Below are positions 43,442 to 51,855 of a DNA stretch of 64,000 nt, in pieces. The notes beneath the pieces are model-generated. The model saw only the letters and a program-made list of their open reading frames with translations. It was not told the origin of the DNA and made no database searches. Position numbers and translations under genes: made by a program. Origin of the DNA: an uncultured Aquimarina sp. (lineage in GTDB: Bacteria; Bacteroidota; Bacteroidia; Flavobacteriales; Flavobacteriaceae). The stretch spans positions 310,001 through 374,000 of the forward strand of contig NZ_CANLYD010000003.1 of the NCBI RefSeq assembly GCF_947495315.1, in the 5' to 3' direction. How positions within the stretch are numbered: the stretch's first letter is position 1; each line of letters opens with the position of its first letter.

Positions 43442-43470
43442 AAGCCTATCAATTTTGATAGGCTTTTTTA
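43442..43470 (+). terminator. Terminator after the cold-shock gene
   Basis: Stem AAGCCTATCAA/TTGATAGGCTT (43442-43452 with 43455-43465) and a short T run. Confidence 0.85.
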
Positions 43471-43608
43471 ATGGATTATGTTATTGAATATCTGTAGTTA
43501 ATTATTATATATGATCCTAAAACTACTATAAAGTGTAATATTTTTTTTGAATTTTAAAACCTGAAAAACAGATAGTTAGTTCTTTTTTTTATTTTTTTGG
43601 AATGGTGT

Positions 43609-43634
43609 TGTAACAATTTGTAACCTTTTGCATC
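43609..43634 (+). promoter_or_regulatory. Candidate ECF-type promoter of the hydrolase-sigma operon
   Basis: TGTAAC at 43609-43614 and CATC at 43631-43634, 16 bases apart, 25 bases before the hydrolase ATG. The AAC core at -35 is the general ECF hallmark. A second TTGTAACC follows immediately (43619-43625), so the exact -35 is uncertain. Confidence 0.4.
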
Positions 43635-43659
43635 AAAGAGGAAATCAAAACAAAACATC

Positions 43660-44499
43660 ATGAGAAATTTAAAAATCACCCTTGTATTATTTGCAATTAT
43701 TAATCTGGCTTTTAGTCAAGCTCCCGCGATTACCGTAGAGGTGTCAGGAAACGGAAGTCCGATCTTATTTTTACCTGGTTTTACTAATCCTGGATCAATC
43801 TGGGATGAGACTGTCTCTCATATACAAGGTGATCAAGAACATCACTTAATATCATATGCTGGATTTGATGGTAATACACCTATTGCAATGCCATGGTATG
43901 ATACGATAAAGAAAGAATTGATTGATTATATTAAAGAGAATGAGCTGATTAATGTTACTATTATTGGACATAGTATGGGAGGAAATCTAGCAGTAGATAT
44001 TGCCGCTGCCTTACCTGATGTAATAAAGAATCTTGTACTTGTGGATTCGATCCCTTGTATGCGCGAGTTAATGATGCCAGGCGTTCCAGAAAGCCAGATT
44101 CAGTATGAAAGCCCATATAATAAACAGATGTTAGCAATGAATGACGATCAGTTTAAACAAACCGCCATGATGATGGCTCAAAACATGACTAATAAAAAGG
44201 ATAAAGTCGATACTTTGCTTAATTGGATACTAAAAGCAGATCGAGAAACGTATGTTTACGGATATACAGATCTTTTAAAATTAGATCTTAGAAAAGTACT
44301 AGATAAAGTTACTGCAAAAACTTTAATTTTAGGAGCAGCTTTTCCTACTATTGAAATGGCAAAAACAAATTATGAGAAACAATATGCTACCCTATCTGAT
44401 AAAACCATAGAGATGATACCTGATAGTAAGCATTTTATTATGTTCGATCAACCAGAATTATTTTATAAAAAAGTAAATGCTTTCTTGATTAATGAGTAA
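43660..44499 (+). CDS. Secreted alpha/beta hydrolase in an ECF sigma operon
   Basis: A 279-residue exported hydrolase (signal peptide ending LAFSQ). The oxyanion-hole segment ILFLPGFTNPG is followed by the nucleophile elbow IIGHSMGGNLA and the base His in DSKHFIMFDQP. It looks like a lipase/esterase or haloperoxidase-type fold; the substrate is unknown. It overlaps the sigma-factor gene by eight bases, so enzyme and regulator are produced together, which is an unusual arrangement. Confidence 0.85.
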   Translation: MRNLKITLVLFAIINLAFSQAPAITVEVSGNGSPILFLPGFTNPGSIWDETVSHIQGDQEHHLISYAGFDGNTPIAMPWYDTIKKELIDYIKENELINVTIIGHSMGGNLAVDIAAALPDVIKNLVLVDSIPCMRELMMPGVPESQIQYESPYNKQMLAMNDDQFKQTAMMMAQNMTNKKDKVDTLLNWILKADRETYVYGYTDLLKLDLRKVLDKVTAKTLILGAAFPTIEMAKTNYEKQYATLSDKTIEMIPDSKHFIMFDQPELFYKKVNAFLINE

Positions 44500-44986
44500 A
44501 AAGAACCAGCAACTTTTCGAAACAATCTATAAGCAATGTTATCCGATGGTACTACAAATGTGTCTGGGTTATATGAAAGGAGATACTGATTTAGCCAATG
44601 ATTTGTCTCAAGAAGTATTTATCAATATCTGGAATGCAATGGAGAGCTTTATGGGGAAATCCAGTCATAAAACATGGGTGTATCGAATTACAGTAAATAC
44701 TTGCTTGCAGTATATCAGAAAAGAAAAAAAGAAGAAAAAGGTATCTATAGAGAAAGTTGAATATGCGCTGACAGAGGAGTCTTCAGAATCAACTTCAGAT
44801 CAAAATCAGAGCCTTTATCTTGCTATAGGTACCTTAGAAGAATTAGATCGATTATTAATTATGATGGTTTTAGATGGGCAGGATTATGATACCATCTCAG
44901 AAGTTATGGGAATAAAACCAACGAATGTAAGAGTAAAGATTCACAGGATTAAAAAAAGACTTAAAAAAATATTAGATAATGAATAA
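44492..44986 (+). CDS. ECF RNA polymerase sigma factor
   Basis: A 164-residue ECF sigma factor: region 2 at about residues 10-80 (CYPMVLQMCLGYMKGDTDLA, DLSQEVFINIW, KTWVYRITVNTCLQYIRK) and region 4 at about 108-160 (LDRLLIMMVLDGQDYDTISE, NVRVKIHRIKKRLKK). It overlaps the genes on both sides by eight bases. The usual zinc-binding anti-sigma gene does not follow; in its place is a membrane protein of unknown type that may fill this role. Confidence 0.93.
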   Translation: MSKKNQQLFETIYKQCYPMVLQMCLGYMKGDTDLANDLSQEVFINIWNAMESFMGKSSHKTWVYRITVNTCLQYIRKEKKKKKVSIEKVEYALTEESSESTSDQNQSLYLAIGTLEELDRLLIMMVLDGQDYDTISEVMGIKPTNVRVKIHRIKKRLKKILDNE

Positions 44987-45581
44987 CGAATTTGAAGCAT
45001 TGCAGAATCAATGGCAAAAGGATAAAAGCAGTATTGAAAGCACATCATATGACATAGAAGACTTGTTCTCATCAATAAGAAAAAAGAAAAGTTGGAGCAC
45101 GCGTTTTCATTATGGAAATATCTCGGTGTTATCCATAGTATTAATAGGAATAATCGCTTTTTTCTATTTTGTAGCTCCGGTGCAGGAGCTATTGAGTAGA
45201 GTAGGTGTAGGATTAATGGTTGGTGGATTATTAACAAGAATTATTATAGAGATCATTAGTGTATCTAAAACAAAAAAGATAAATATGTTGGATGATGCAT
45301 TACAGACAACAAATGATACGATTACTTTTTATAACTTTAGAAAAACCATTCACGGACCCATAACTATTGGAATCATAGGTTTGTATACGATAGGTTTTTA
45401 TATGATTACTCCAGAGTTTAGTTTGTATTTTGAAACTTGGCAAATGATTTTAATAGATGTTTCATACATCATCGGTGCGATCATCCCTTTTGTTGCCGTT
45501 CGAAAAAATATTAAGAAAGAAATAAAGATTTTGTTAGAAATCATCCAGTTAAAAAAGAGAATGACAGAAGAGATTGTATAA
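44979..45581 (+). CDS. Membrane protein, probable anti-sigma-like partner
   Basis: A 200-residue protein with a soluble N-terminus (MNNEFEALQNQWQKDKSS, helical) followed by four membrane helices (LSIVLIGIIAFFYFVAP, VGLMVGGLLTRIIIEIISV, IGIIGLYTIGFYMI and one near residue 165) and a charged tail. No zinc-finger HxxxCxxC anti-sigma motif is present. Overlap with the sigma gene and topology (cytoplasmic N-terminus, membrane core) fit a sigma-binding membrane protein, but this is inference. Confidence 0.65.
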   Translation: MNNEFEALQNQWQKDKSSIESTSYDIEDLFSSIRKKKSWSTRFHYGNISVLSIVLIGIIAFFYFVAPVQELLSRVGVGLMVGGLLTRIIIEIISVSKTKKINMLDDALQTTNDTITFYNFRKTIHGPITIGIIGLYTIGFYMITPEFSLYFETWQMILIDVSYIIGAIIPFVAVRKNIKKEIKILLEIIQLKKRMTEEIV

Positions 45582-45594
45582 CGTAAATAATAGG

Positions 45595-46677
45595 CTAATT
45601 GATAAGATATATTAATCTGCCATCCATATGGTCTGCAACCTTACCATAGGCTATTAGAGACGCTCCAATAGTCCAGCGTTTAGAGGAACCAATGCTGTAC
45701 CAAAAAGAATATCGCTGGTATAACCAATTTCCTTGAATATTCTTTGGACGTGTTAAATAAAAACCAAACTGCTGTAAGAAATAAAAGTCACCAATAGAGA
45801 AATGATGCCCAGCAGTAATGGCTGAGGAAAAAGCAGAATCGTTGATTCCTTGCTGTCTTGCTATTTCTCGGTCAGAGTAATCGTACCACAATTCTATACC
45901 GGTATTTAAACCATTGATCCCAGATACCGGTTTTAGAATTCCACCCATGAACCCAATCAAAAGATGATTGGAAGCTTCAGCATCTCTATCAGATGATCTC
46001 AGACTGGCAAATGTGCCTATATAATAATCTAGTGAAGTGTCATAAGAACGCAAGGATTTGGGTTTTCGTTTTAATGATGTATTGTTGATGACTTTGTCTA
46101 CACCTATAGAAAGCGTCGGAAAGTTCATTCCCTTATTAGGTTGTTTTTGGCCTCCATTAGAAATGTGATTGTAGTTCGCAGATAGATTGATGGAATAAGT
46201 ATCATTAATATGGTAGTTAAGATTAAGCGACAAAGCTAGATAAAAACTAAAATGCGTGCTGAATAATAAATTCTCAGGGTTTGTTTCTTCATCAAATTTT
46301 TTATTGAGATAGGTACCTCCTATAGAACCTCTCAGAGAAAACTTTAAAGGACCTCGGTATGTAAAATAAGGCTCTACAAAGTAAATCAAGTTATAAGAAC
46401 TACCTAATACATCAGGATTATTATAATTATAATAAGCAAAAGAAAATCCTGACCTACCATAGCAAAAACAGGTTTTCCAGGCCTTGTCACTAGTCTTTAG
46501 CCAGCTATATTCTAGTTGTATTCCATAAGGATTCGTTTGCGAAATAGGTTTTAATTCTGGTGAATGTGCTATGATAAAACCGTAATGTGATTTTATACCA
46601 TAAAAAGTAGGATTTGACTGAGCCCAAAACGAAGTATATCCGAATACTAAAGCTGATAATAAAGCTGCCTTTTTCAT
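45595..46677 (-). CDS. Outer-membrane acyloxyacyl hydrolase / PagL-type lipid A deacylase
   Basis: A 360-residue exported beta-barrel-type protein (signal peptide ending SFWAQ). The central stretch NYNHISNGGQKQPNKGMN has the His-x-Ser arrangement of PagL lipid A 3-O-deacylases and the following Asn/Gly pattern. Aromatic-rich alternating strands continue to the C-terminus. PagL removes an acyl chain from lipid A in the outer membrane. The protein is about twice as long as Pseudomonas PagL, so it may be an extended member. Confidence 0.75.
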   Translation of the reverse strand: MKKAALLSALVFGYTSFWAQSNPTFYGIKSHYGFIIAHSPELKPISQTNPYGIQLEYSWLKTSDKAWKTCFCYGRSGFSFAYYNYNNPDVLGSSYNLIYFVEPYFTYRGPLKFSLRGSIGGTYLNKKFDEETNPENLLFSTHFSFYLALSLNLNYHINDTYSINLSANYNHISNGGQKQPNKGMNFPTLSIGVDKVINNTSLKRKPKSLRSYDTSLDYYIGTFASLRSSDRDAEASNHLLIGFMGGILKPVSGINGLNTGIELWYDYSDREIARQQGINDSAFSSAITAGHHFSIGDFYFLQQFGFYLTRPKNIQGNWLYQRYSFWYSIGSSKRWTIGASLIAYGKVADHMDGRLIYLIN

Positions 46678-46794
46678 TGCAAATCAGTGTCTTATTAAAT
46701 TTACTGAAAATTAAGTTAAGAGAAATGAAATTTTAAATAAATTCAAATGGTATTATTAGTACATTAGAGGTAATCAACATTATACAACTACATT

Positions 46795-47547
46795 TTGGAA
46801 CCAATCATAACCATTGATGAGGTCATCGCTTCTTTAGATGATATTATTCTTAAGTCACAAACCAATAATGATCCACTAGGATATTTTGCTGCTTTGTACA
46901 GAAGGGTAACCTTAAAAGTCAAGGAAGGTATAGAGAATGATTTTTTTGATGATGGTCCAAGGATGGAAAAGCTGGATGTGATTTTTGCTAGTAGATATCT
47001 GGATGCTTATTTTGACTATCAGGAAAACAAACCAGTAACAGATTCTTGGAAAATTGCTTTTGATGTATCTACAGACTATTGGCCAATAGTGCTACAACAT
47101 CTATTAATTGGAATGAATGCACATATTAATTTAGATCTGGGCATTGCAGCGGCAGAAGTTTCTATAGGAAAAAATATAGAAGATCTTAAAGTGGATTTTG
47201 ATAAAATCAATGAGATTCTTTCATCTTTAGTAGTAGAAGTTGAAAATGATTTGACGAATATCTGGCCAACACTAAAAAAGATTCTAAAATTTACTCGTAA
47301 AGTAGATAATTTTCTTATCGACTTTAGCATGGAGTTAGCTAGAGATGGAGCCTGGAAATTTGCCAAAGAAGTAGCTGCTATTCCAAATGATCAATTAAAA
47401 GTACTAATCGAACAAAGAGATCAAAAAGTAGCACAAAAAGCCTTAATAATTACTAATCCAGGATTTATTGCAGGAGTCATATTAGGGATTGTCAGAATAG
47501 GTGAGCGTGGTTCTGTCTTGGCGAAAATTCAGGAATTGTTACATTGA
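46795..47547 (+). CDS. DUF5995-family protein
   Basis: A 250-residue mostly helical cytoplasmic protein. The pattern DPLGYFAALYRRVTLKVKEG, RMEKLDVIFASRYLDAYF and LLIGMNAHINLDLGIAAAE fits the DUF5995 family of unknown function. Start is TTG at 46795; no earlier ATG exists in frame. The next gene begins right at its stop and may be coupled. Confidence 0.72.
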   Translation: MEPIITIDEVIASLDDIILKSQTNNDPLGYFAALYRRVTLKVKEGIENDFFDDGPRMEKLDVIFASRYLDAYFDYQENKPVTDSWKIAFDVSTDYWPIVLQHLLIGMNAHINLDLGIAAAEVSIGKNIEDLKVDFDKINEILSSLVVEVENDLTNIWPTLKKILKFTRKVDNFLIDFSMELARDGAWKFAKEVAAIPNDQLKVLIEQRDQKVAQKALIITNPGFIAGVILGIVRIGERGSVLAKIQELLH

Positions 47548-47555
47548 ATAAACTT

Positions 47556-47804
47556 ATGGAGAACGAAAATTTTGTTTTATTCAAGTTATTAATAAAGTGT
47601 TTAGAGGATAAAACATATTCTTTACTAGAAATTAAGCAAATAGGAATCAAATATTATTTGATTATCCATCATCAAACGTTTTCCAAAACTTTCATTAACC
47701 GCTTTGGAAAACGAAAGGAGTATACTCATATATGGCAAATAACTAATTGGTTAGAAGAGACTTTTGATATTAAAAAAGAAGAATTAAAAATTCCCAAACT
47801 ATAA
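47556..47804 (+). CDS. Small cytoplasmic protein of unknown function
   Basis: An 82-residue protein; I take the ATG at 47556, nine bases after the previous stop, although a TTG overlapping that stop gives four more residues. It has the pattern LFKLLIKCLEDKTYSLLEIK, then INRFGKRKEYTHIWQITNWL. No family is recognised. It sits between the DUF5995 and cytosine deaminase genes with four bases to the latter, so the three probably share a transcript. Confidence 0.6.
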   Translation: MENENFVLFKLLIKCLEDKTYSLLEIKQIGIKYYLIIHHQTFSKTFINRFGKRKEYTHIWQITNWLEETFDIKKEELKIPKL

Positions 47805-47808
47805 ACCT

Positions 47809-48246
47809 ATGGATAAATTTATGCAAGCTACAATAGAAGAGGCAAAAAAAGGACTTAAAGAAGGCGGTGTACCTATTGGGTCTGTCATTGCATATAGAGA
47901 TAAGATCCTGGGCAGAGGCCATAATAAAAGGGTTCAAGAAGGAAGTGTAGTACTTCATGGAGAAATGGATGCGTTTGAGAATGCAGGTAGACAACCTGCT
48001 TCTGTTTATAAGAAATGTACATTATATACTACATTGTCACCCTGTTCTATGTGTACAGGAGCTATATTACTATACGGAATACCCAAAGTAGTTATTGGTG
48101 AAAACGAAACGTTTTTGGGTTTTGAAGCTCTTTTAAAAGAAAATGGAGTAGAAGTAATTGTCCTCGACAATCAGGAGTGCAAAGATTTAATGAATACATT
48201 TATAAAAAACAAACCCGAAATCTGGAATGAAGATATCGGGGAGTAA
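47809..48246 (+). CDS. Cytosine deaminase, yeast Fcy1 type
   Basis: A 145-residue zinc enzyme that converts cytosine to uracil. Ligands are His50 and Glu52 in VLHGEMDAFE and Cys79 and Cys82 in SPCSMCTGAI. Resemblance to yeast cytosine deaminase runs to the end, including LYTTLSPC, YGIPKVVIGEN and the closing WNEDIGE. This is different from the amidohydrolase-type CodA of E. coli. Pyrimidine salvage is the expected role. Confidence 0.88.
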   Translation: MDKFMQATIEEAKKGLKEGGVPIGSVIAYRDKILGRGHNKRVQEGSVVLHGEMDAFENAGRQPASVYKKCTLYTTLSPCSMCTGAILLYGIPKVVIGENETFLGFEALLKENGVEVIVLDNQECKDLMNTFIKNKPEIWNEDIGE

Positions 48247-48271
48247 ATGAAATTCAATTAAAGATAAAATA

Positions 48272-49015
48272 TCATTCCGTTTCTTCAGTTTTTCTACTCA
48301 ATACCTCTTCGGGGAAAGGGAAAATAATTGTAGAGTTCTTTTCTGCAGCAATATTAGATAGCGTTTGATACAGTCTTAATTTTATGGCAGAGGGAGATTG
48401 ATCGATTAATTTACCTGCTTCCAGTAACTTACCTGCAGCTTGTTCTTCTGCCAGTGCTAAGATAATTTGAGCTCTTCTTGATCGTTCCGCTTCCGCTTGA
48501 TTAGCCATCATTCTTCGCATATTTTCTGGCAACTGAATATCTTTTATTTTGACATCGATAATTTCAATACCCCATTGTCTGGTTTCCTGCTCTACAATAC
48601 CTTTGATATTTTTACCCATTTCTTCACGTTTAGATAAAATGGTGTCTAATTCTACCTTACCACATACATCTCTTAATGCTGCTTGAGATAATTGTGTAAT
48701 AGCAAATTTAAACTCTTCTACCTCCAATACTGCTTTTTCAGGGTCATTGATCTTAAAAAAAACTACTCCATCAATACTACAAGGCACATTGTCTTCTGTC
48801 ATTACTTCCTGCGAGATCACATTAATTGTGATTACACGAATATCTACGACTTGGATCGTTTCTACAATAGGGATAATCCATCTAAAACCCGGTTGTAGGG
48901 TTTTAATATATTTTCCAAAACGGAATTTTAAGGCTCTTTTATATTCAAAAACGATGCGTATTCCAGCGAATAGAAAAACTACAAAGATAATACTGGCAAC
49001 TGTTATTGGGTTCAT
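48272..49015 (-). CDS. Slipin/stomatin (SPFH/band 7) membrane protein
   Basis: A 247-residue protein with one N-terminal membrane helix (VASIIFVVFLFAGIRIVFEY) followed by a band-7 domain: GFRWIIPIVETIQVVDIRV, VFFKINDPEKAVLEVEEF, KREEMGKNIKGIVEQETRQW and IQLPENMRRMMANQAEAERS. It belongs to the slipin subfamily, which forms membrane microdomain scaffolds. In many genomes a NfeD-type gene is adjacent; none is seen here. It is convergent with the cytosine deaminase gene. Confidence 0.92.
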   Translation of the reverse strand: MNPITVASIIFVVFLFAGIRIVFEYKRALKFRFGKYIKTLQPGFRWIIPIVETIQVVDIRVITINVISQEVMTEDNVPCSIDGVVFFKINDPEKAVLEVEEFKFAITQLSQAALRDVCGKVELDTILSKREEMGKNIKGIVEQETRQWGIEIIDVKIKDIQLPENMRRMMANQAEAERSRRAQIILALAEEQAAGKLLEAGKLIDQSPSAIKLRLYQTLSNIAAEKNSTIIFPFPEEVLSRKTEETE

Positions 49016-49657
49016 TTTGACTTGTGTTTTGTATTAAGTACTTAGTAATTGTAAAAAGCCTTAAAAAGAAACTAAGGAGGGGAAAGGGTATAACTTTTTT
49101 GGCTTCAAAAATGTAACATAAAAAGAAAGTAGAAAACTTCCATTTTTGTTTAAGGAGTTCCTTTTAAAGTTACGAAAAATGGAAAGGAGTACAAAACATT
49201 TAACGATTTGTATCTACACTAAGCTTATAATTATTTATGGGAAGTAAGTTATCAAAGAACAAACATCAACAATGTTAGAAAAACGCTGTAAATAATTGAT
49301 TTGTAATTGATAAAAGTAAGTTACTTTCTCCTTTGGAAACATAAACACGACATTTCTTAATATAGTCAAGAAGATATCAGTCTGATTTTAAGCGTTTTTA
49401 ATACTAAAACATCTTAAAATTTTCTTATGTTTTTAGAATTCAGCTAAAAAAATGCGATAAAAATAACGCAAACGTTTGCGTTGTTCAAATTCGTATAAAT
49501 CCTTGTAGGATCTTAGGTCTTGTATATTCTGTTCTAAATTATTGCTAAAAAATTAATATTAAAACTGAATATTCAATATAGTTTAATGTATTTATTTAAT
49601 AAATTAATAAAATCGTTCATAATTTGGTAACATAATCATTAACCAAAATGTAATATT
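49016..49657 (+). other. Long intergenic region between slipin and GH16 genes
   Basis: 640 bases with no convincing coding frame. It holds the divergent promoters of the two flanking genes and a perfect 18-base palindrome at 49465-49482, described separately. The rest is AT-rich; I saw no T-tailed hairpin or TAnnTTTG box that I trust. Confidence 0.5.
49465..49482. promoter_or_regulatory. LacI-type operator upstream of the GH16 gene
   Basis: AACGCAAACGTTTGCGTT is a perfect 18-base palindrome with the central CG of LacI/GalR operators. It lies 176 bases before the GH16 ATG. No LacI-family gene is next to it, and it differs from the GTTTAAACGTTTAAAC operators at 19.6 and 20.7 kb, so another regulator elsewhere should bind. 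Confidence 0.65.
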
Positions 49658-50557
49658 ATGAGAATGTTAGTCAAATCTTTTGGAGTTTTGTTATTAATTT
49701 ATTTTACATCTGCCTGTGAAAAGGAAGATATCATCCTCGAAGAATCTTCGAATGCTATCGAAAGTATAGATGAGTCATATGAAAAGGCTGGGCCTTGGAG
49801 TAGACAATTTACGGATAATTTTAATGCTAATGGTAATTTGAACAAATGGGAAAGAACGCATAATAGAGCGGATTATAATTCTAGTCGTTGTACTTACAGA
49901 AACTGGAATGCAGAAATAGCAAGTCTTGATGGCCGTAGTTGTTTGCGTTTGCAAGCCTATAAATCGGGTAACGACTCCTATGAATCTGGTCATGTGAAAT
50001 CCAATTTTGATTTTCATCCTGGAAGAAATGAAGAGTATAGATTGACTGCAAGAATTAAATTAATCGCTAGAGAAGGAAACAATTATAAAGGATTTGCAGA
50101 AACTTATGGAGCATGGCCCGCATTTTGGACGGTGAATGAAAGAAGTAATACCTGGCCTACTCGTGGAGAAATTGATATTATGGAAGGATATTCTTTTGGT
50201 AATTCTGCAAGATTTGCCAGTAACTTATTTTATGGTCAAAACTATTTACAAAATCAGCTTGGTAACAATGCCGAAAGAGGCTACAATGTAGGAGAAGGAT
50301 GGCACACCTATCAACAAAGGTGGATCAATAGAAATGGTTCGGTAACGGTTCAAATTTATGTAGATGGTAATCGTGTTGCTAACTACACTAATAGTGTGGA
50401 TAATGACTTAAAACTAGAGAATTTTAAAGACCACAATATTATATTTAATTTGAATGTAGGTTCAGATACAGGTATTTTTAATAATTCCAGAATAAATATT
50501 TTATGGAATACCTATATGTACGTAGATTATGTTAGATTGGATAAACGAAGTCTCTAA
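49658..50557 (+). CDS. GH16-family endo-glycanase lipoprotein
   Basis: A 299-residue lipoprotein (signal ending TSAC) with a GH16 jelly-roll catalytic domain. The active-site motif is Glu171-Ile-Asp173-Ile-Met-Glu176 (GEIDIMEGY), preceded by WPAFWTVNE and followed by GWHTYQQRWI. GH16 enzymes cleave beta-1,3(4)-glucans such as laminarin, agar, carrageenan or porphyran; the substrate cannot be read from this alone, but marine algal glycan is likely. The LacI-type palindrome in front suggests induction by its sugar. Monocistronic with a strong terminator. Confidence 0.9.
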   Translation: MRMLVKSFGVLLLIYFTSACEKEDIILEESSNAIESIDESYEKAGPWSRQFTDNFNANGNLNKWERTHNRADYNSSRCTYRNWNAEIASLDGRSCLRLQAYKSGNDSYESGHVKSNFDFHPGRNEEYRLTARIKLIAREGNNYKGFAETYGAWPAFWTVNERSNTWPTRGEIDIMEGYSFGNSARFASNLFYGQNYLQNQLGNNAERGYNVGEGWHTYQQRWINRNGSVTVQIYVDGNRVANYTNSVDNDLKLENFKDHNIIFNLNVGSDTGIFNNSRINILWNTYMYVDYVRLDKRSL

Positions 50558-50584
50558 AAGAACAATACTATTAAAGCTAAATTT

Positions 50585-50618
50585 ACTGTCTCGTGGTTAT
50601 TTCGAGACAGTTTTTTTG
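50585..50618 (+). terminator. Terminator after the GH16 gene
   Basis: Perfect nine-base-pair stem ACTGTCTCG/CGAGACAGT (50585-50593 with 50603-50611) and a run of T. Confidence 0.92.
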
Positions 50619-50780
50619 TGCTTTATAGTTGATAAAAGATCTAAGATGTAATAGTCTTTAAAGTACGTTAACTAAGTGAATCAATAGGTTAACTCAATCA
50701 AAAGATGGTTTAGCGAAATATCAGTTTTTGCTAGGTGTAGCAATCACTAGTTTTGGTATAAGTTTTGAAGACCAATTGAT

Positions 50781-51428
50781 ATGAAAAATAGTATACTTAC
50801 CACTTTGTTAATAATATGCTTTGGATATGCTAAAGCTCAGGAGTTAAAATGTCTTGATGTACAATATAAACTTCGAGGATATTTTTACGCAGGAACCAGT
50901 AAGACTGATACAGAAGCTCCAGGAGGTTTTTATCAGGCATCTAATGGACCTATAAAAAATGATCAATTTATTCAGGAAATAAGGAGGACTTCAGACTTTC
51001 AACTTGTTGTTAATGCCGATTCTATAGCCGAATTTCAGAAAGGAGTGAAAGGGTTTAAAGTATTTTTGATCAATAATACCGATTCTATTATTCAACTATC
51101 AGCTCAGGACAGCAGGATTTCCATCATTCGACAAGTTTTTCATAAGAATAAATGGCAAGACATTGAATATCTTCCAAGTAGTTGGTGCGGCAATAGTTAT
51201 CATTCAGTATATATCAATCCAAATGAATATTGGGATTTTACTGTTCCTTGTTTAGAAGGAAAAATTAAGTCGAAATTTAGATTTAAGTTAAATGTAGAAA
51301 CGACTACAAGTTTGGATGATACAGGAAATATATACTCTAACGAGTTCGAAGGAAGTTTTAATAAAAAGCAACTTAAAAAAGAACAGGGACATAAACCCGT
51401 TAGTATAATGGATCCCTACAATAACTAA
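50781..51428 (+). CDS. Secreted protein of unknown function
   Basis: A 215-residue protein with a signal peptide (MKNSILTTLLIICFGYAKAQ). The mature part is beta-rich with FKVFLINNTDSIIQLSAQDS, VFHKNKWQDIEYLP and SSWCGNSYHSVYINPNEYWD. That resembles immunoglobulin-like domains seen in secreted Bacteroidota proteins, but I cannot name the family. It is convergent with a lipoprotein gene and shares a terminator-like hairpin with it. Confidence 0.6.
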   Translation: MKNSILTTLLIICFGYAKAQELKCLDVQYKLRGYFYAGTSKTDTEAPGGFYQASNGPIKNDQFIQEIRRTSDFQLVVNADSIAEFQKGVKGFKVFLINNTDSIIQLSAQDSRISIIRQVFHKNKWQDIEYLPSSWCGNSYHSVYINPNEYWDFTVPCLEGKIKSKFRFKLNVETTTSLDDTGNIYSNEFEGSFNKKQLKKEQGHKPVSIMDPYNN

Positions 51429-51438
51429 ATTGATTTTA

Positions 51439-51477
51439 AAAGGGTCGGCAATACTACTAAATATTTGCCAACCCTTT
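51439..51477. terminator. Bidirectional terminator-like hairpin between convergent genes
   Basis: AAAGGGTCGGCAA (51439-51451) pairs with TTGCCAACCCTTT (51465-51477), 12 of 13. The T-rich side follows on the minus strand, so it should end the leftward lipoprotein transcript most efficiently. Confidence 0.65.
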
Positions 51478-51489
51478 CGCGGTTGGTTA

Positions 51490-51855
51490 TTAAGGTCGCT
51501 GTATTGTTACATTTGCATCATCACTTTCTGCACAATTGTTGGTTTTTTGAGTAATGAATAATGAATCTCCTACTCCAGCATTGGACTGACCAAAGGGAGC
51601 AAAAAAGCTTCCGTCATTGTTTGCGGTAACTGTAGTAGATATACCTGCAGCATCGGTAATGGTTACGGTAGCTCCTGGTTTTACAGATCCTGCACTGCCA
51701 CTAATAGCTAATCCTCCAGCAGCAATAGTAATTGTTGCTTGAATACTTTCTGCATCTGGTTTTGGACATTTTTCTTTTCCACAAGTAACCCCCAGAAACG
51801 AAATGGCAAGTACGATTAAAAAACTGATAATTCTTTTAGAATTAATGGTGATCAT
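51490..51855 (-). CDS. Small lipoprotein with an Ig-like (Big-type) domain
   Basis: A 121-residue protein with signal ISFLIVLAISFLGVTCG (lipobox Cys in GVTC) and a single beta-sandwich domain (GSAGSVKPGATVTITD, TTVTANNDGSFFAPF), as in bacterial Ig-like or carboxypeptidase-regulatory-like domains. Function unknown, probably surface-exposed. Confidence 0.68.
   Translation of the reverse strand: MITINSKRIISFLIVLAISFLGVTCGKEKCPKPDAESIQATITIAAGGLAISGSAGSVKPGATVTITDAAGISTTVTANNDGSFFAPFGQSNAGVGDSLFITQKTNNCAESDDANVTIQRP

Noticed and set aside
49268..49280. CAACAATGTTAG upstream of the GH16 gene as another attC-like site
   Set aside because: No arms and no position between cassette-like genes; likely chance similarity.
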